A stretch of 11,311 bases of DNA from an uncultured Prevotella sp. (GTDB lineage: Bacteria > Bacteroidota > Bacteroidia > Bacteroidales > Bacteroidaceae), in NCBI GenBank assembly GCA_900770845.1, contig CAAGLS010000212.1, forward strand, positions 1 to 11,311, read 5' to 3'. Below, piece after piece: positions 1-5,603 of the stretch. Numbering within the stretch: the first letter of the stretch is position 1; each line of letters starts with the position of its first letter. A program made the position numbers and the translations under genes. Below the pieces are notes generated by a model. That model did not search any database and was not told the DNA's origin. It was given only the letters and a program-made list of their open reading frames with translations.

Positions 1-13
1 CAAGGGACATCCA

Positions 14-39
14 TGTTGTGTGACAACTGTCACACAACA
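14..39. repeat. Perfect 12-bp inverted repeat with AC centre
   Basis: TGTTGTGTGACA (14-25) and TGTCACACAACA (28-39) are exact reverse complements around a 2-nt AC centre. A 2-nt loop is too tight for a good RNA hairpin, so a dimeric protein-binding site or a cruciform is a more natural reading. A related shorter palindrome lies at 73-90. No T-run follows, so it is not an intrinsic terminator. Function unknown. Confidence 0.75.
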
Positions 40-76
40 ATAGAGCAACCGTCGCACAACAATAGAGCAACCGTCG
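33..76. repeat. Two identical 22-bp tandem repeats
   Basis: Positions 33-54 and 55-76 are identical copies of a 22-bp unit beginning CACAACAATAGAG and ending CCGTCG. A third unit starts at 77 (CACAAC) but then diverges. The first copy overlaps the right arm of the inverted repeat at 14-39, and the array ends inside the palindrome at 73-90, so the elements look built from one CACAAC-containing core. The window starts only 32 bases upstream, so the array may be longer. No coding function is seen. Confidence 0.85.
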
Positions 77-90
77 CACAACTGTGCGAC
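73..90. repeat. Perfect 8-bp inverted repeat with AC centre
   Basis: GTCGCACA (73-80) and TGTGCGAC (83-90) are exact reverse complements around AC, the same architecture as 14-39. It closes the 22-bp tandem array. Possible operator-type site or a remnant of a longer palindromic array. Function unknown. Confidence 0.65.
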
Positions 91-140
91 AACTGCCACA
101 CACACTCACAAGCCATCACCCGTTGTAGTTTAACGCTTTT

Positions 141-268
141 GGTTGACTACTTTGAGCCTTATTTTTAATGTTGGTTGACCCGATTGAACTTTACTTTTAT
201 ATTTGGTTGATACGTTCGCGGCTTAGTCGCGATTGTGGTTGACACTACCGCTGGGTTAGAAAAACACA
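141..268. repeat. Four degenerate 32-bp units, each starting GGTTGA
   Basis: The hexamer GGTTGA occurs at 141, 173, 205 and 237, exactly 32 bp apart each time; three of the four are followed by C. Preceding bases are T-rich (TTTT, TGTT, ATTT, TTGT). Weaker similarity recurs at the same phase inside the units: CCTTA, CTTTA, GCTTA and GGTTA at unit positions 17-21. The rest of each unit is divergent, and the tract is more AT-rich than the flanking genes. A spacing of 32 bp is close to three helical turns, so the boxes would face the same side of the DNA. It lies about 190 bp upstream of the tRNA-Arg promoter and contains no plausible gene. Confidence 0.7.
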
Positions 269-342
269 ACAGAACAAGAGTGGCGGCAAAGGCGGAGGCC
301 TCGCCCCCTGCGTGGATGCTCGCACCAATCCCCCCTATGTCT

Positions 343-391
343 TGTCTCGCAAAGGCGCAAAGAACGCAAAGGCCACGCCCAATTGCAGGGG
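343..391 (+). repeat. Dispersed intergenic repeat A, copy 1
   Basis: A 49-bp element running from TGTCTCGCAAAGGC to CCCAATTGCAGGGG. It differs from copy 2 (6728-6776) at a single base and from copy 3 (10830-10876) by a 2-base deletion and a few substitutions. All three lie outside genes and in the same orientation. The left half has an internal GCAAAG periodicity. It encodes no convincing protein. Unlike the other two, this copy lacks the CCGGCCCTAAA downstream block. It probably belongs to a genome-wide family of small interspersed repeats. Confidence 0.85.
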
Positions 392-428
392 TCTTCTGCG
401 GTTGGACATAAAAAAACACCCGATTAAT

Positions 429-459
429 TTTGCCGCATAGGAAAATAATCGTACCTTTG
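429..459 (+). promoter_or_regulatory. Bacteroidota consensus promoter for tRNA-Arg and downstream gene
   Basis: TTTG at 429-432, a 19-nt spacer, then TACCTTTG at 452-459 match the Bacteroidota primary sigma consensus (TTTG / TAnnTTTG) in sequence and spacing. Transcription should begin near 463-467, about a dozen bases before the tRNA. No second promoter is seen between the tRNA and the gene at 584, so both are probably on one transcript. Confidence 0.8.
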
Positions 460-478
460 CACTATTCCAACCGCAAAG

Positions 479-553
479 GCTTCCATAGTTCAATGGATAG
501 AACGTAGGTTTCCTAAACCTTTGATCCGGGTTCGATTCCCGGTGGAAGTACCA
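479..553 (+). tRNA. tRNA-Arg (anticodon CCU), CCA encoded
   Basis: A full cloverleaf can be drawn. The acceptor stem GCTTCCA (479-485) pairs with TGGAAGT (543-549) with one G-U at the first pair. The D arm is GTTC/GAAC (488-491, 500-503). The anticodon stem TAGGT/ACCTT has one mismatched outer pair and closes the loop TTCCTAA (510-516), with anticodon CCT at 512-514. A 4-nt variable loop is followed by T arm CCGGG-TTCGATT-CCCGG. Discriminator A550 is followed by encoded CCA at 551-553. It decodes the arginine codon AGG. The next gene starts 30 nt downstream. Confidence 0.95.
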
Positions 554-583
554 CACATACCATTCCTTAAAACGTTTTTTCCT

Positions 584-1375
584 ATGATTGGAGCCATTAT
601 CGGAGACATTGTGGGTTCCCGCTTCGAATTCAACAGCAAGGGGCTGGAACCGGGCTTCGCGCTTTTCACCGAAGACTGTAGCTTTACCGACGACACCATC
701 TGCACCATCGCCATCGCCGACGCCATCCTCAACCACAAGGACTATGGGGAGTCGCTGCGCCACTGGTGCCGCAAATATCCCGACCCCATGGGCGGCTACG
801 GCGGCTACTTCAGGGAATGGGTGATGGACGATGAGGCTCCCGCCAACCCCTCCTGGGGCAACGGCGCGGCCATGAGGATCAGTCCCGTGGGCTGGCTCTT
901 CAACGACTACCACGAGATGCTCGACCAGGCCAAGGCCGCCACCCTCTGCTCACACAACCACCCGGAGGCCGTGAGGGGCGCGCAGTGCGTGGCCACGCTC
1001 ATCTATTGGATCCGCAATGGACGCATCACCAAGGAACAGGTGGAGAGCAAGATGCTGAAGCACTTCAAGTATGAGATGCCCGACCTGAAGGACATCATGC
1101 GCATAGGGCGCAACGGCCATTTCGACTCCAGCTGCCAGGAGACGGTGCCTTGGGGCGTGCGCTGCTTCATCGAGAGCAACACCTTTGAGGAGGCACTGCG
1201 CAACGCCGTGCTCGCGCGCGGCGACACCGACACCAAGGCCGCCATAACCTGTAGCATTGCTGAGGCCTTCTACCGCATTCCCGACAACATCATCGCCAAG
1301 GCCCTGACCTATCTGCCCGCCGACATCATCAGCGTCTTGGAGCAGTTTTGCGACAGGGTGAGGGGGAATGTTTGA
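584..1375 (+). CDS. ADP-ribosylglycohydrolase family protein (DraG/ARH-like)
   Basis: A 263-aa cytosolic protein of the ADP-ribosylglycohydrolase family, which removes ADP-ribose from modified arginines or other targets using two divalent metal ions. Visible hallmarks are the N-terminal GDIVGSRFE segment (residues 7-15), the metal-binding FTDDT motif (34-38), and the C-terminal metal-binding GDTDTK motif (213-218). All expected acidic residues are present, so the enzyme should be active. The reading frame is open further upstream, but that would run back into the tRNA; the ATG at 584 gives the usual family N-terminus (MIGAIIGD). It sits 30 nt after tRNA-Arg with no separate promoter. No ADP-ribosyltransferase partner is in the window, so the physiological substrate cannot be named. 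Confidence 0.93.
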   Translation: MIGAIIGDIVGSRFEFNSKGLEPGFALFTEDCSFTDDTICTIAIADAILNHKDYGESLRHWCRKYPDPMGGYGGYFREWVMDDEAPANPSWGNGAAMRISPVGWLFNDYHEMLDQAKAATLCSHNHPEAVRGAQCVATLIYWIRNGRITKEQVESKMLKHFKYEMPDLKDIMRIGRNGHFDSSCQETVPWGVRCFIESNTFEEALRNAVLARGDTDTKAAITCSIAEAFYRIPDNIIAKALTYLPADIISVLEQFCDRVRGNV

Positions 1376-1467
1376 GCCGATGGGGGCGGTGAGGCCTGTT
1401 GGCTCCATCAGCCTCCACAAAAGCAAGATTCTTCTTGGGATAGGGTGAGTATATGGATGGTTTTTTG

Positions 1468-1475
1468 TAATTTTG
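1468..1475 (+). promoter_or_regulatory. Probable -7 box of the pyridoxamine kinase gene
   Basis: TAATTTTG matches the Bacteroidota -7 consensus TAnnTTTG and lies 29 nt before the ATG at 1505. No good TTTG is found at the proper distance upstream (GGTGAG there), so this would be a promoter with a weak -33 element. Its position also argues against the upstream in-frame ATG at 1445, which would lie before the transcription start. Confidence 0.55.
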
Positions 1476-1504
1476 CCTCGAATATCAAATTCAAGACACA
1501 GAAA

Positions 1505-2323
1505 ATGGCGAAGAAACAGATTCTACTCATCAACGACATGGCGGGCTACGGCAAAGTGGCCACGGCGGCCATGCTCCCCATACTCTCCTATTTCGGACTC
1601 CCCACCTACAACCTGCCGACGGCCTTGGTGAGCAACACGCTCGACTATGGCAAGTTCAACATCCTCGACACCACGGAATACATCAAGGGTGTGTTTCCCG
1701 TGTGGAAACAGTTGGGCTTCCACTTCGATGCCATCGCCACGGGCTTCATCGCCTCGGAGCTGCAAGCCGACATCGTGTCGAAATATTGCCTGGAGCAGCA
1801 CCGGGACCACACCACCATCTTCGTGGACCCCATCATGGGCGACGAGGGAAAACTCTACAACGGCGTGACCCCCAACACCATCCGCAGCATGAAGGAGATG
1901 CTCGCCGTGGCCGACCTCTGCTATCCCAACTTCACCGAGGCCTGCTATCTCACCGGCAGCGAATACCGCCCCCAGGGCGTCGGCTCCGTTGAGGCTTTCC
2001 GGTTGGTGGACGCCCTGCGCGCCATTGGCTCCAAGAGTGTGCTCATCACGAGCATCCCCGTGGACGGACAGCCGTCGGTGGTGGGCTACAACGCCTTGGA
2101 GGAACAATATTTCAGCCTAGGCTATGATGAGATCCCCGTCCACTTCCCCGGCACGGGCGACATCTTCTCGGCCATCCTCATCGGCCACATCCTCAATGGC
2201 CAGTCGCTGGTGGAAGCCACGCGCAAGGCCATGGACGGTGTCTACAAGCTCATCGACCTCAACAAGGACAACGAGGACAAGAACCGAGGCATACCCTTGG
2301 AGCAGTTTTTGTACGTGCTGTGA
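1505..2323 (+). CDS. Pyridoxal/pyridoxamine kinase (PfkB/ribokinase-like, PdxY/PdxK group)
   Basis: A 272-aa cytosolic kinase that phosphorylates vitamin B6 vitamers (pyridoxal, pyridoxamine or pyridoxine) with ATP in the pyridoxal-5'-phosphate salvage pathway. The N-terminus (QILLINDMAGYGKVATAAM, residues 5-23) carries the substrate-side signature. DPIMGDEGKLY (108-118) is typical of the pyridoxal kinase branch. The C-terminal GTGDIFSA (216-223) has the anion-hole glycines and catalytic base D219. Length fits the family. An in-frame ATG at 1445 would add 20 residues, but it precedes the likely promoter and the extension has no family resemblance. Exact vitamer preference cannot be read from sequence. 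It stands alone, between the ADP-ribosylglycohydrolase and the glycosyltransferase operon. Confidence 0.92.
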   Translation: MAKKQILLINDMAGYGKVATAAMLPILSYFGLPTYNLPTALVSNTLDYGKFNILDTTEYIKGVFPVWKQLGFHFDAIATGFIASELQADIVSKYCLEQHRDHTTIFVDPIMGDEGKLYNGVTPNTIRSMKEMLAVADLCYPNFTEACYLTGSEYRPQGVGSVEAFRLVDALRAIGSKSVLITSIPVDGQPSVVGYNALEEQYFSLGYDEIPVHFPGTGDIFSAILIGHILNGQSLVEATRKAMDGVYKLIDLNKDNEDKNRGIPLEQFLYVL

Positions 2324-2359
2324 AAACACGTCCAAGGCGACAAAGCCATCGGAAAATAT

Positions 2360-2390
2360 TTTGGCCATTCAACAGAAATGTGTAACTTTG
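2360..2390 (+). promoter_or_regulatory. Consensus promoter of the glycosyltransferase/epimerase operon
   Basis: TTTG at 2360-2363, a 19-nt spacer and TAACTTTG at 2383-2390 form an ideal Bacteroidota promoter. Transcription should start around 2394-2398, giving a leader of about 50 nt to the ATG at 2445 or 105 nt to the ATG at 2502. No comparable promoter precedes the three following genes, which supports a single operon to 6589. Confidence 0.8.
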
Positions 2391-2444
2391 CGGTTTGTTG
2401 GCTGCCAGCAAGCGGCAAAGGCTTGAAGAGGGGAAATAAAGGAC

Positions 2445-3950
2445 ATGGCAGGAGAACAAAAGTCCCCCCCGCAAGCTTATCAACCCCAAAGAAATGAGCG
2501 TATGAACGCAAAGACTAAGTTTTTCATTTTGGCAATTTGCCTGATCACGTTCTTTGCCAATATCGGCGCGCTTCCCACCGACATCATGGAGTCGCGCAAC
2601 ATCATCACTGCCCGCGAGATGGTGAGCGATGGCTGTTGGCTCGTGCCCACGATGAACGGCGAGCTGCGGCTGGCCAAGCCCCCCTTGCCCACATGGGTGG
2701 GCGGGCTGGTGGAGCTCGTCTGTCCGGGCAGTCTGGCGGCGCAGCGGGTGCCGGCGGCCATCATGGCCTCGCTGTGGACGCTCTTCACGCTGCTCATCGC
2801 CCGGAGGCTGACGGGGCGCAACGACTTTGCCATCGTCACCACGGTGGTGTTCCTGACGCTCTACAACGTGGTGCTGATGGGTCGCTCGGCCACGTGGGAC
2901 ATCTATTGCCACAGCTTCATGATGGGCGCCATCTATTTCCTCGTCAAGGGCTTGAAGGATGCCTCGGGCGCAGGCGTTTGGGGCTGGCTCTTGGCGGCGG
3001 GAGCCATGATGGGGCTCTCGTTCTTGGGCAAGGGTCCCGTGTCGTTCTACGCCCTGCTGCTGCCCTTCGCCATCGCCTTCTGCCTGTGGTGGCGGCCCGC
3101 CACCATGCGGGGCAAGTGGCTGCCGTTGGCGGCCTGTGTGGCCGTGGCCCTCGTGGTGGGCGGAGCCTACTACGCGTGGCTCGTGGGCTACCATCTGCCC
3201 GAGCTGCAGCAGGTGGCCCACCAGGAGTCGGGCGCATGGGTGAACCACAACGTCAGGCCCTGGTACTACTACTGGCGGTTCTTCCTCGAAGGCGGGGCCT
3301 GGGCGCCGTTCATCCTCGCCGCCATGGCCATCCCCTACTGGAAGAAGCGCATCGGCCAATATCCCGAATACCTCTTCGCCGTGGGCTGGATGCTGCTGCA
3401 GCTCGTGCTGCTGTCGCTCATGCCCGAGAAGAAGATGCGCTATCTGCTCCCCATGGCCCCGACGGTGGCCATGAGCGTGGCGTTCGTGCTGCTCTGGCTC
3501 ATCGGGAAGAGCCGCTACGGCAAGGCCACGCGCATCTACATGTGGTCCATATTGGGCATCTTCGTCGTGGCCGAGCTCTTCCTGCTGCGGCCCATCGGCG
3601 CGCTGTTCGGCAACCCCGACGCCCACAGCATTGCCCTCACGCGGCAAGACAAGCGACTACGGGGCGTAAGCTTCTACCACAACGCCAACGAGGACCTGCG
3701 CATCGAGCTGGTCTACGAGGCGGGCAAGAAGATCCTGCCCCTCAACTTGGACGACTCGGCCTTGGTGGCCGCCAAGCTGCCGTGCGCCATCGTCTCCCGG
3801 GAACCCATCGAGAAGGAGATTCCCGCCAACATCTTGGGAGGCTTGAGGGTGACCCGCATCGGCACGTTCGACGACAACAAGCACCCCAAGAGCAACCGCC
3901 ATTACACACAGGCGTTCGTCAACCACGTGACGCTGATCGAGAGGAAATAG
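2445..3950 (+). CDS. GT39-family (ArnT/PMT-like) membrane glycosyltransferase
   Basis: A 501-aa polytopic inner-membrane protein with about 11-12 predicted helices and a soluble C-terminal tail (about residues 390-501). The family (ArnT, PMT) moves a sugar from a polyprenyl-phosphate donor onto an acceptor at the periplasmic face. After the first helix (about 24-43) comes the first periplasmic loop, residues 46-84, with MESRNIITAREM, LVPTMNGELRL and AKPPLPTW, matching the ArnT pattern DExRYAE...WLVPxLNGxxxxxKPPLxxW. The position of ArnT's conserved loop aspartate appears to be M48, while the following acid is kept (E49); D46 lies nearby. ATG 2502 (codon 20) is an alternative start giving 482 aa directly before the first helix. 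AAAGGA lies just before 2445. First gene of a four-gene cassette that could make its donor. Acceptor unknown: lipid A, other glycolipid or protein. Confidence 0.87.
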   Translation: MAGEQKSPPQAYQPQRNERMNAKTKFFILAICLITFFANIGALPTDIMESRNIITAREMVSDGCWLVPTMNGELRLAKPPLPTWVGGLVELVCPGSLAAQRVPAAIMASLWTLFTLLIARRLTGRNDFAIVTTVVFLTLYNVVLMGRSATWDIYCHSFMMGAIYFLVKGLKDASGAGVWGWLLAAGAMMGLSFLGKGPVSFYALLLPFAIAFCLWWRPATMRGKWLPLAACVAVALVVGGAYYAWLVGYHLPELQQVAHQESGAWVNHNVRPWYYYWRFFLEGGAWAPFILAAMAIPYWKKRIGQYPEYLFAVGWMLLQLVLLSLMPEKKMRYLLPMAPTVAMSVAFVLLWLIGKSRYGKATRIYMWSILGIFVVAELFLLRPIGALFGNPDAHSIALTRQDKRLRGVSFYHNANEDLRIELVYEAGKKILPLNLDDSALVAAKLPCAIVSREPIEKEIPANILGGLRVTRIGTFDDNKHPKSNRHYTQAFVNHVTLIERK

Positions 3951-4058
3951 GGGTCTATAGAATGTCTACAGAATTGAGACCTATCTTTACGCCCGCAGAG
4001 AAAGGGTGGGGAGGCTCCGGCGAGCCGCCCGCCCGAAAGGGAAAAAACAACAAAGAAT
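3951..4058. other. Intra-operon spacer with GC-rich stem
   Basis: A 108-bp gap between the GT39 and GT2 genes. It holds a small inverted repeat, GGCTCCGGCGAGCC (4012-4025), and the string GAGCCGCCCGCCCGAAAGGG, which resembles the sequence ahead of the next gene in the operon (about 4920-4945). The last 20 bases before the ATG are A-rich, as usual for Bacteroidota translation starts. No promoter match is seen. Confidence 0.5.
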
Positions 4059-4793
4059 ATGAACGAGACAAGAAACTACGATTTGACCGTCGTCATGCCG
4101 GTCTATAACGAGGTGGACAACATGAAACGGGTGGAGGAGAAGATGGCGGCCTTCGTGGCCCACGCGCCCGTGAGGGCCTGCGTGCTGTTGGTCAACGACG
4201 GCTCCAAGGACGGCAGCCTGAAGGCCATCCGCGACATCTGCTCCCGCCAGCCCCACTTCTATTTCATCTCTTCCACGCAGAACCATGGCCTCAGCACGGC
4301 CATGAAGGCGGGCATCGACACCGCCCAGAGCCGCTATGTGGGCTACATCGATGCCGACCTGCAGACCGACCCTGAGGACTTCGCGCTGCTGCTGAAGTAC
4401 GCTCCCGACTACCAGCTCGTGGCCGGCATCCGCGCCAACCGCAAGGACTCCGGCTTCAAGCGCCTGCAGTCGAAGATTGCCAATGGATTCCGCCGCAAGA
4501 TGACGGGCGACACGGCCACCGACACGGGATGCCCGCTGAAAGTGATGTGGACGTCCTACGCCAAGCGGCTGCCCTTCTTCGACGGCATGCACCGCTTTCT
4601 GCCCGCGCTGATGATGCTTGAGGAGGGAAAGTTCAAGGAGGTGCCGGTGCGCCACTATCCCCGCATGGCCGGCGTGTCTAAATACCATCTCTGGAACCGC
4701 CTCAAGGGTCCTTTCCTCGACTGCTTCGCCTACCGCTGGATGAAGAAACGCTACATCCGCTACAACATCGACGAGGAGAATCTGGGCCGTTAG
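4059..4793 (+). CDS. Family 2 glycosyltransferase, polyprenyl-phosphate type (DPM1/ArnC-like)
   Basis: A 244-aa enzyme expected to transfer a sugar from a nucleotide donor to polyprenyl phosphate on the cytoplasmic face. The GT-A fold is clear: nucleotide-binding start VVMPVYNE (11-18), NDGSKDGS (46-53), metal-binding DADLQTDPED (98-107), DTGCPLK (155-161), MHRFLPAL (177-184) and HYPRMAGVSKY (199-209), all characteristic of the dolichol-phosphate mannose synthase/ArnC group. It has no C-terminal transmembrane helices, unlike ArnC, and matches the short DPM1-type form, so it is probably a peripheral membrane enzyme. Between a GT39 enzyme and a LABN membrane protein, it likely makes the lipid-linked donor for the former. 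The co-encoded UDP-glucuronate 4-epimerase suggests the sugar is galacturonate, but mannose, glucose or another sugar cannot be excluded. Confidence 0.9.
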   Translation: MNETRNYDLTVVMPVYNEVDNMKRVEEKMAAFVAHAPVRACVLLVNDGSKDGSLKAIRDICSRQPHFYFISSTQNHGLSTAMKAGIDTAQSRYVGYIDADLQTDPEDFALLLKYAPDYQLVAGIRANRKDSGFKRLQSKIANGFRRKMTGDTATDTGCPLKVMWTSYAKRLPFFDGMHRFLPALMMLEEGKFKEVPVRHYPRMAGVSKYHLWNRLKGPFLDCFAYRWMKKRYIRYNIDEENLGR

Positions 4794-4973
4794 GCTTGGG
4801 GCGCGCCGCCCCTCCAGTCCGCCACCCGAAAAGTGCGGCCCCGAGTGGCGCTTTCGCCCAAGCGGCGTGAGGCCAGCCACAGGCTTGGCGCCCATGGAGG
4901 CGGCCTCCATGCCCCAGGCGCGCCGCCCGCCCTCACAAAGGGAGGGACAGACTCCCGATAACAAAACAAGGAA
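4794..4973. repeat. Structured GC-rich intra-operon spacer
   Basis: 180 bp without a gene, very GC-rich. The 12-mer GGCGCGCCGCCC occurs twice in the same orientation (4800-4811 and 4917-4928). An interrupted palindrome, CATGGAGGCGGCCTCCATG, spans 4893-4911 (9-bp arms around G4902). GCTTGGGGCG (4794-4803) can also pair imperfectly with CGCCCAAGC (4856-4864). The RNA should therefore fold strongly between the GT2 and LABN genes, possibly attenuating, stabilising or processing the operon mRNA. No T-run terminator and no promoter is visible. The last 20 bases are A-rich. Confidence 0.65.
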
Positions 4974-5603
4974 ATGCAAAGCTCATCACTATTTGTCTAC
5001 GCCATAGGCTTCGTAGCGCAGGGATTCTTCTCCGCGCGGATGCTCATACAGTGGATCCTCTCCGAGAGGGCCCATAGGGTGGTGTCGCCCAACCTCTACT
5101 GGATATGCTCCCTCGTGGGGAGCATCCTGCTCTTTGTCTATGGTTGGCTGCGCAGCGACTTCGCCATCATCCTGGGCCAGCTCATCTCCTATTATATATA
5201 TATCTGGAACCTCGACATCAAGGGGGTGTGGCACAAGCTGAGCCTGCTGCTGCGCGTGCCCATAGCCGCACTGCCGCTTGTGGCCGTATCGCTGATGCTC
5301 TCCGACGCGTCGGAGTTCATCACCTCGTTTTTCCACAACAGCCACGTGCCGCTCTGGCTCCTCGTGTGGGGGTCGGCCGGGCAGGTCATCTTCACGCTGA
5401 GGTTCATCTATCAGTGGGAGTACAGCTACCGCCGCCACGAGTCGATCCTGCCCGTAGGCTTCTGGATCATCAGCCTTGTGGGCTGCGCCATCATCGTCAG
5501 CTACGGCATCTTCCGCCTCGACCCGGTACTCATCTTGGGCCAGTCGGTGGGATTCTTCACCTATTCACGCAACATCGTATTATATCACAAGCAAAAGAAA
5601 TGA
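4974..5603 (+). CDS. Tandem LABN-domain membrane protein (SWEET/PQ-loop-like), candidate lipid-sugar flippase
   Basis: A 209-aa inner-membrane protein with two copies of the domain first described at the N-terminus of some lipid-A-disaccharide synthases (LABN), and no LpxB catalytic domain. Copy 1 is about residues 7-75 (AQGFFSARMLIQWI, then SLVGSILLFVYGW, then ILGQLISYYIYIWNL). Copy 2 is about 130-205 (AGQVIFTLRFIYQWEY, then ISLVGCAIIVSYGIF, then ILGQSVGFFTYSRNI). A linker helix at about 87-105 joins them, giving a 3+1+3 layout like eukaryotic SWEET sugar carriers. LABN is grouped with MtN3/PQ-loop families. The stop overlaps the next start (ATGA, 5600-5603), so it is translationally coupled to the epimerase. 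Membrane nature and domain are well supported. A transport or flipping role, analogous to ArnE/ArnF, is inferred from fold and neighbours. Confidence 0.88.
   Translation: MQSSSLFVYAIGFVAQGFFSARMLIQWILSERAHRVVSPNLYWICSLVGSILLFVYGWLRSDFAIILGQLISYYIYIWNLDIKGVWHKLSLLLRVPIAALPLVAVSLMLSDASEFITSFFHNSHVPLWLLVWGSAGQVIFTLRFIYQWEYSYRRHESILPVGFWIISLVGCAIIVSYGIFRLDPVLILGQSVGFFTYSRNIVLYHKQKK

Noticed and set aside
141..268. CRISPR array
   Set aside because: The repeated core is only about six bases with a 32-bp period. CRISPR repeats are longer and nearly identical, with separate spacers, and no cas genes are present.
479..553. Integration site of a mobile element at the tRNA 3' end
   Set aside because: No integrase gene and no second copy of the tRNA 3' end was seen in the window; the downstream gene follows directly.
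521..583. Upstream start for the ADP-ribosylglycohydrolase
   Set aside because: It would begin inside the tRNA gene; the ATG at 584 gives the normal family N-terminus.
1445..1504. Upstream ATG for the pyridoxamine kinase
   Set aside because: It precedes the probable -7 box, and the added 20 residues look like translated promoter DNA.
2494..2505. Mini-ORF ATG-AGC-GTA-TGA overlapping the alternative GT39 start
   Set aside because: Three codons only, and no evidence that it is translated; chance is the simplest explanation.
2259..3647. 462-codon minus-strand frame and a 523-codon plus-strand alternative frame (2537-4108) over the GT39 gene
   Set aside because: Both are composition artefacts of GC-rich codons (strings of R, A, H, G, P). 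They conflict with the well-supported GT39 frame and cross gene boundaries.
4974..5603. Lipid-A-disaccharide synthase (LpxB)
   Set aside because: Only LABN membrane repeats are present; the glycosyltransferase domain of LpxB is absent.
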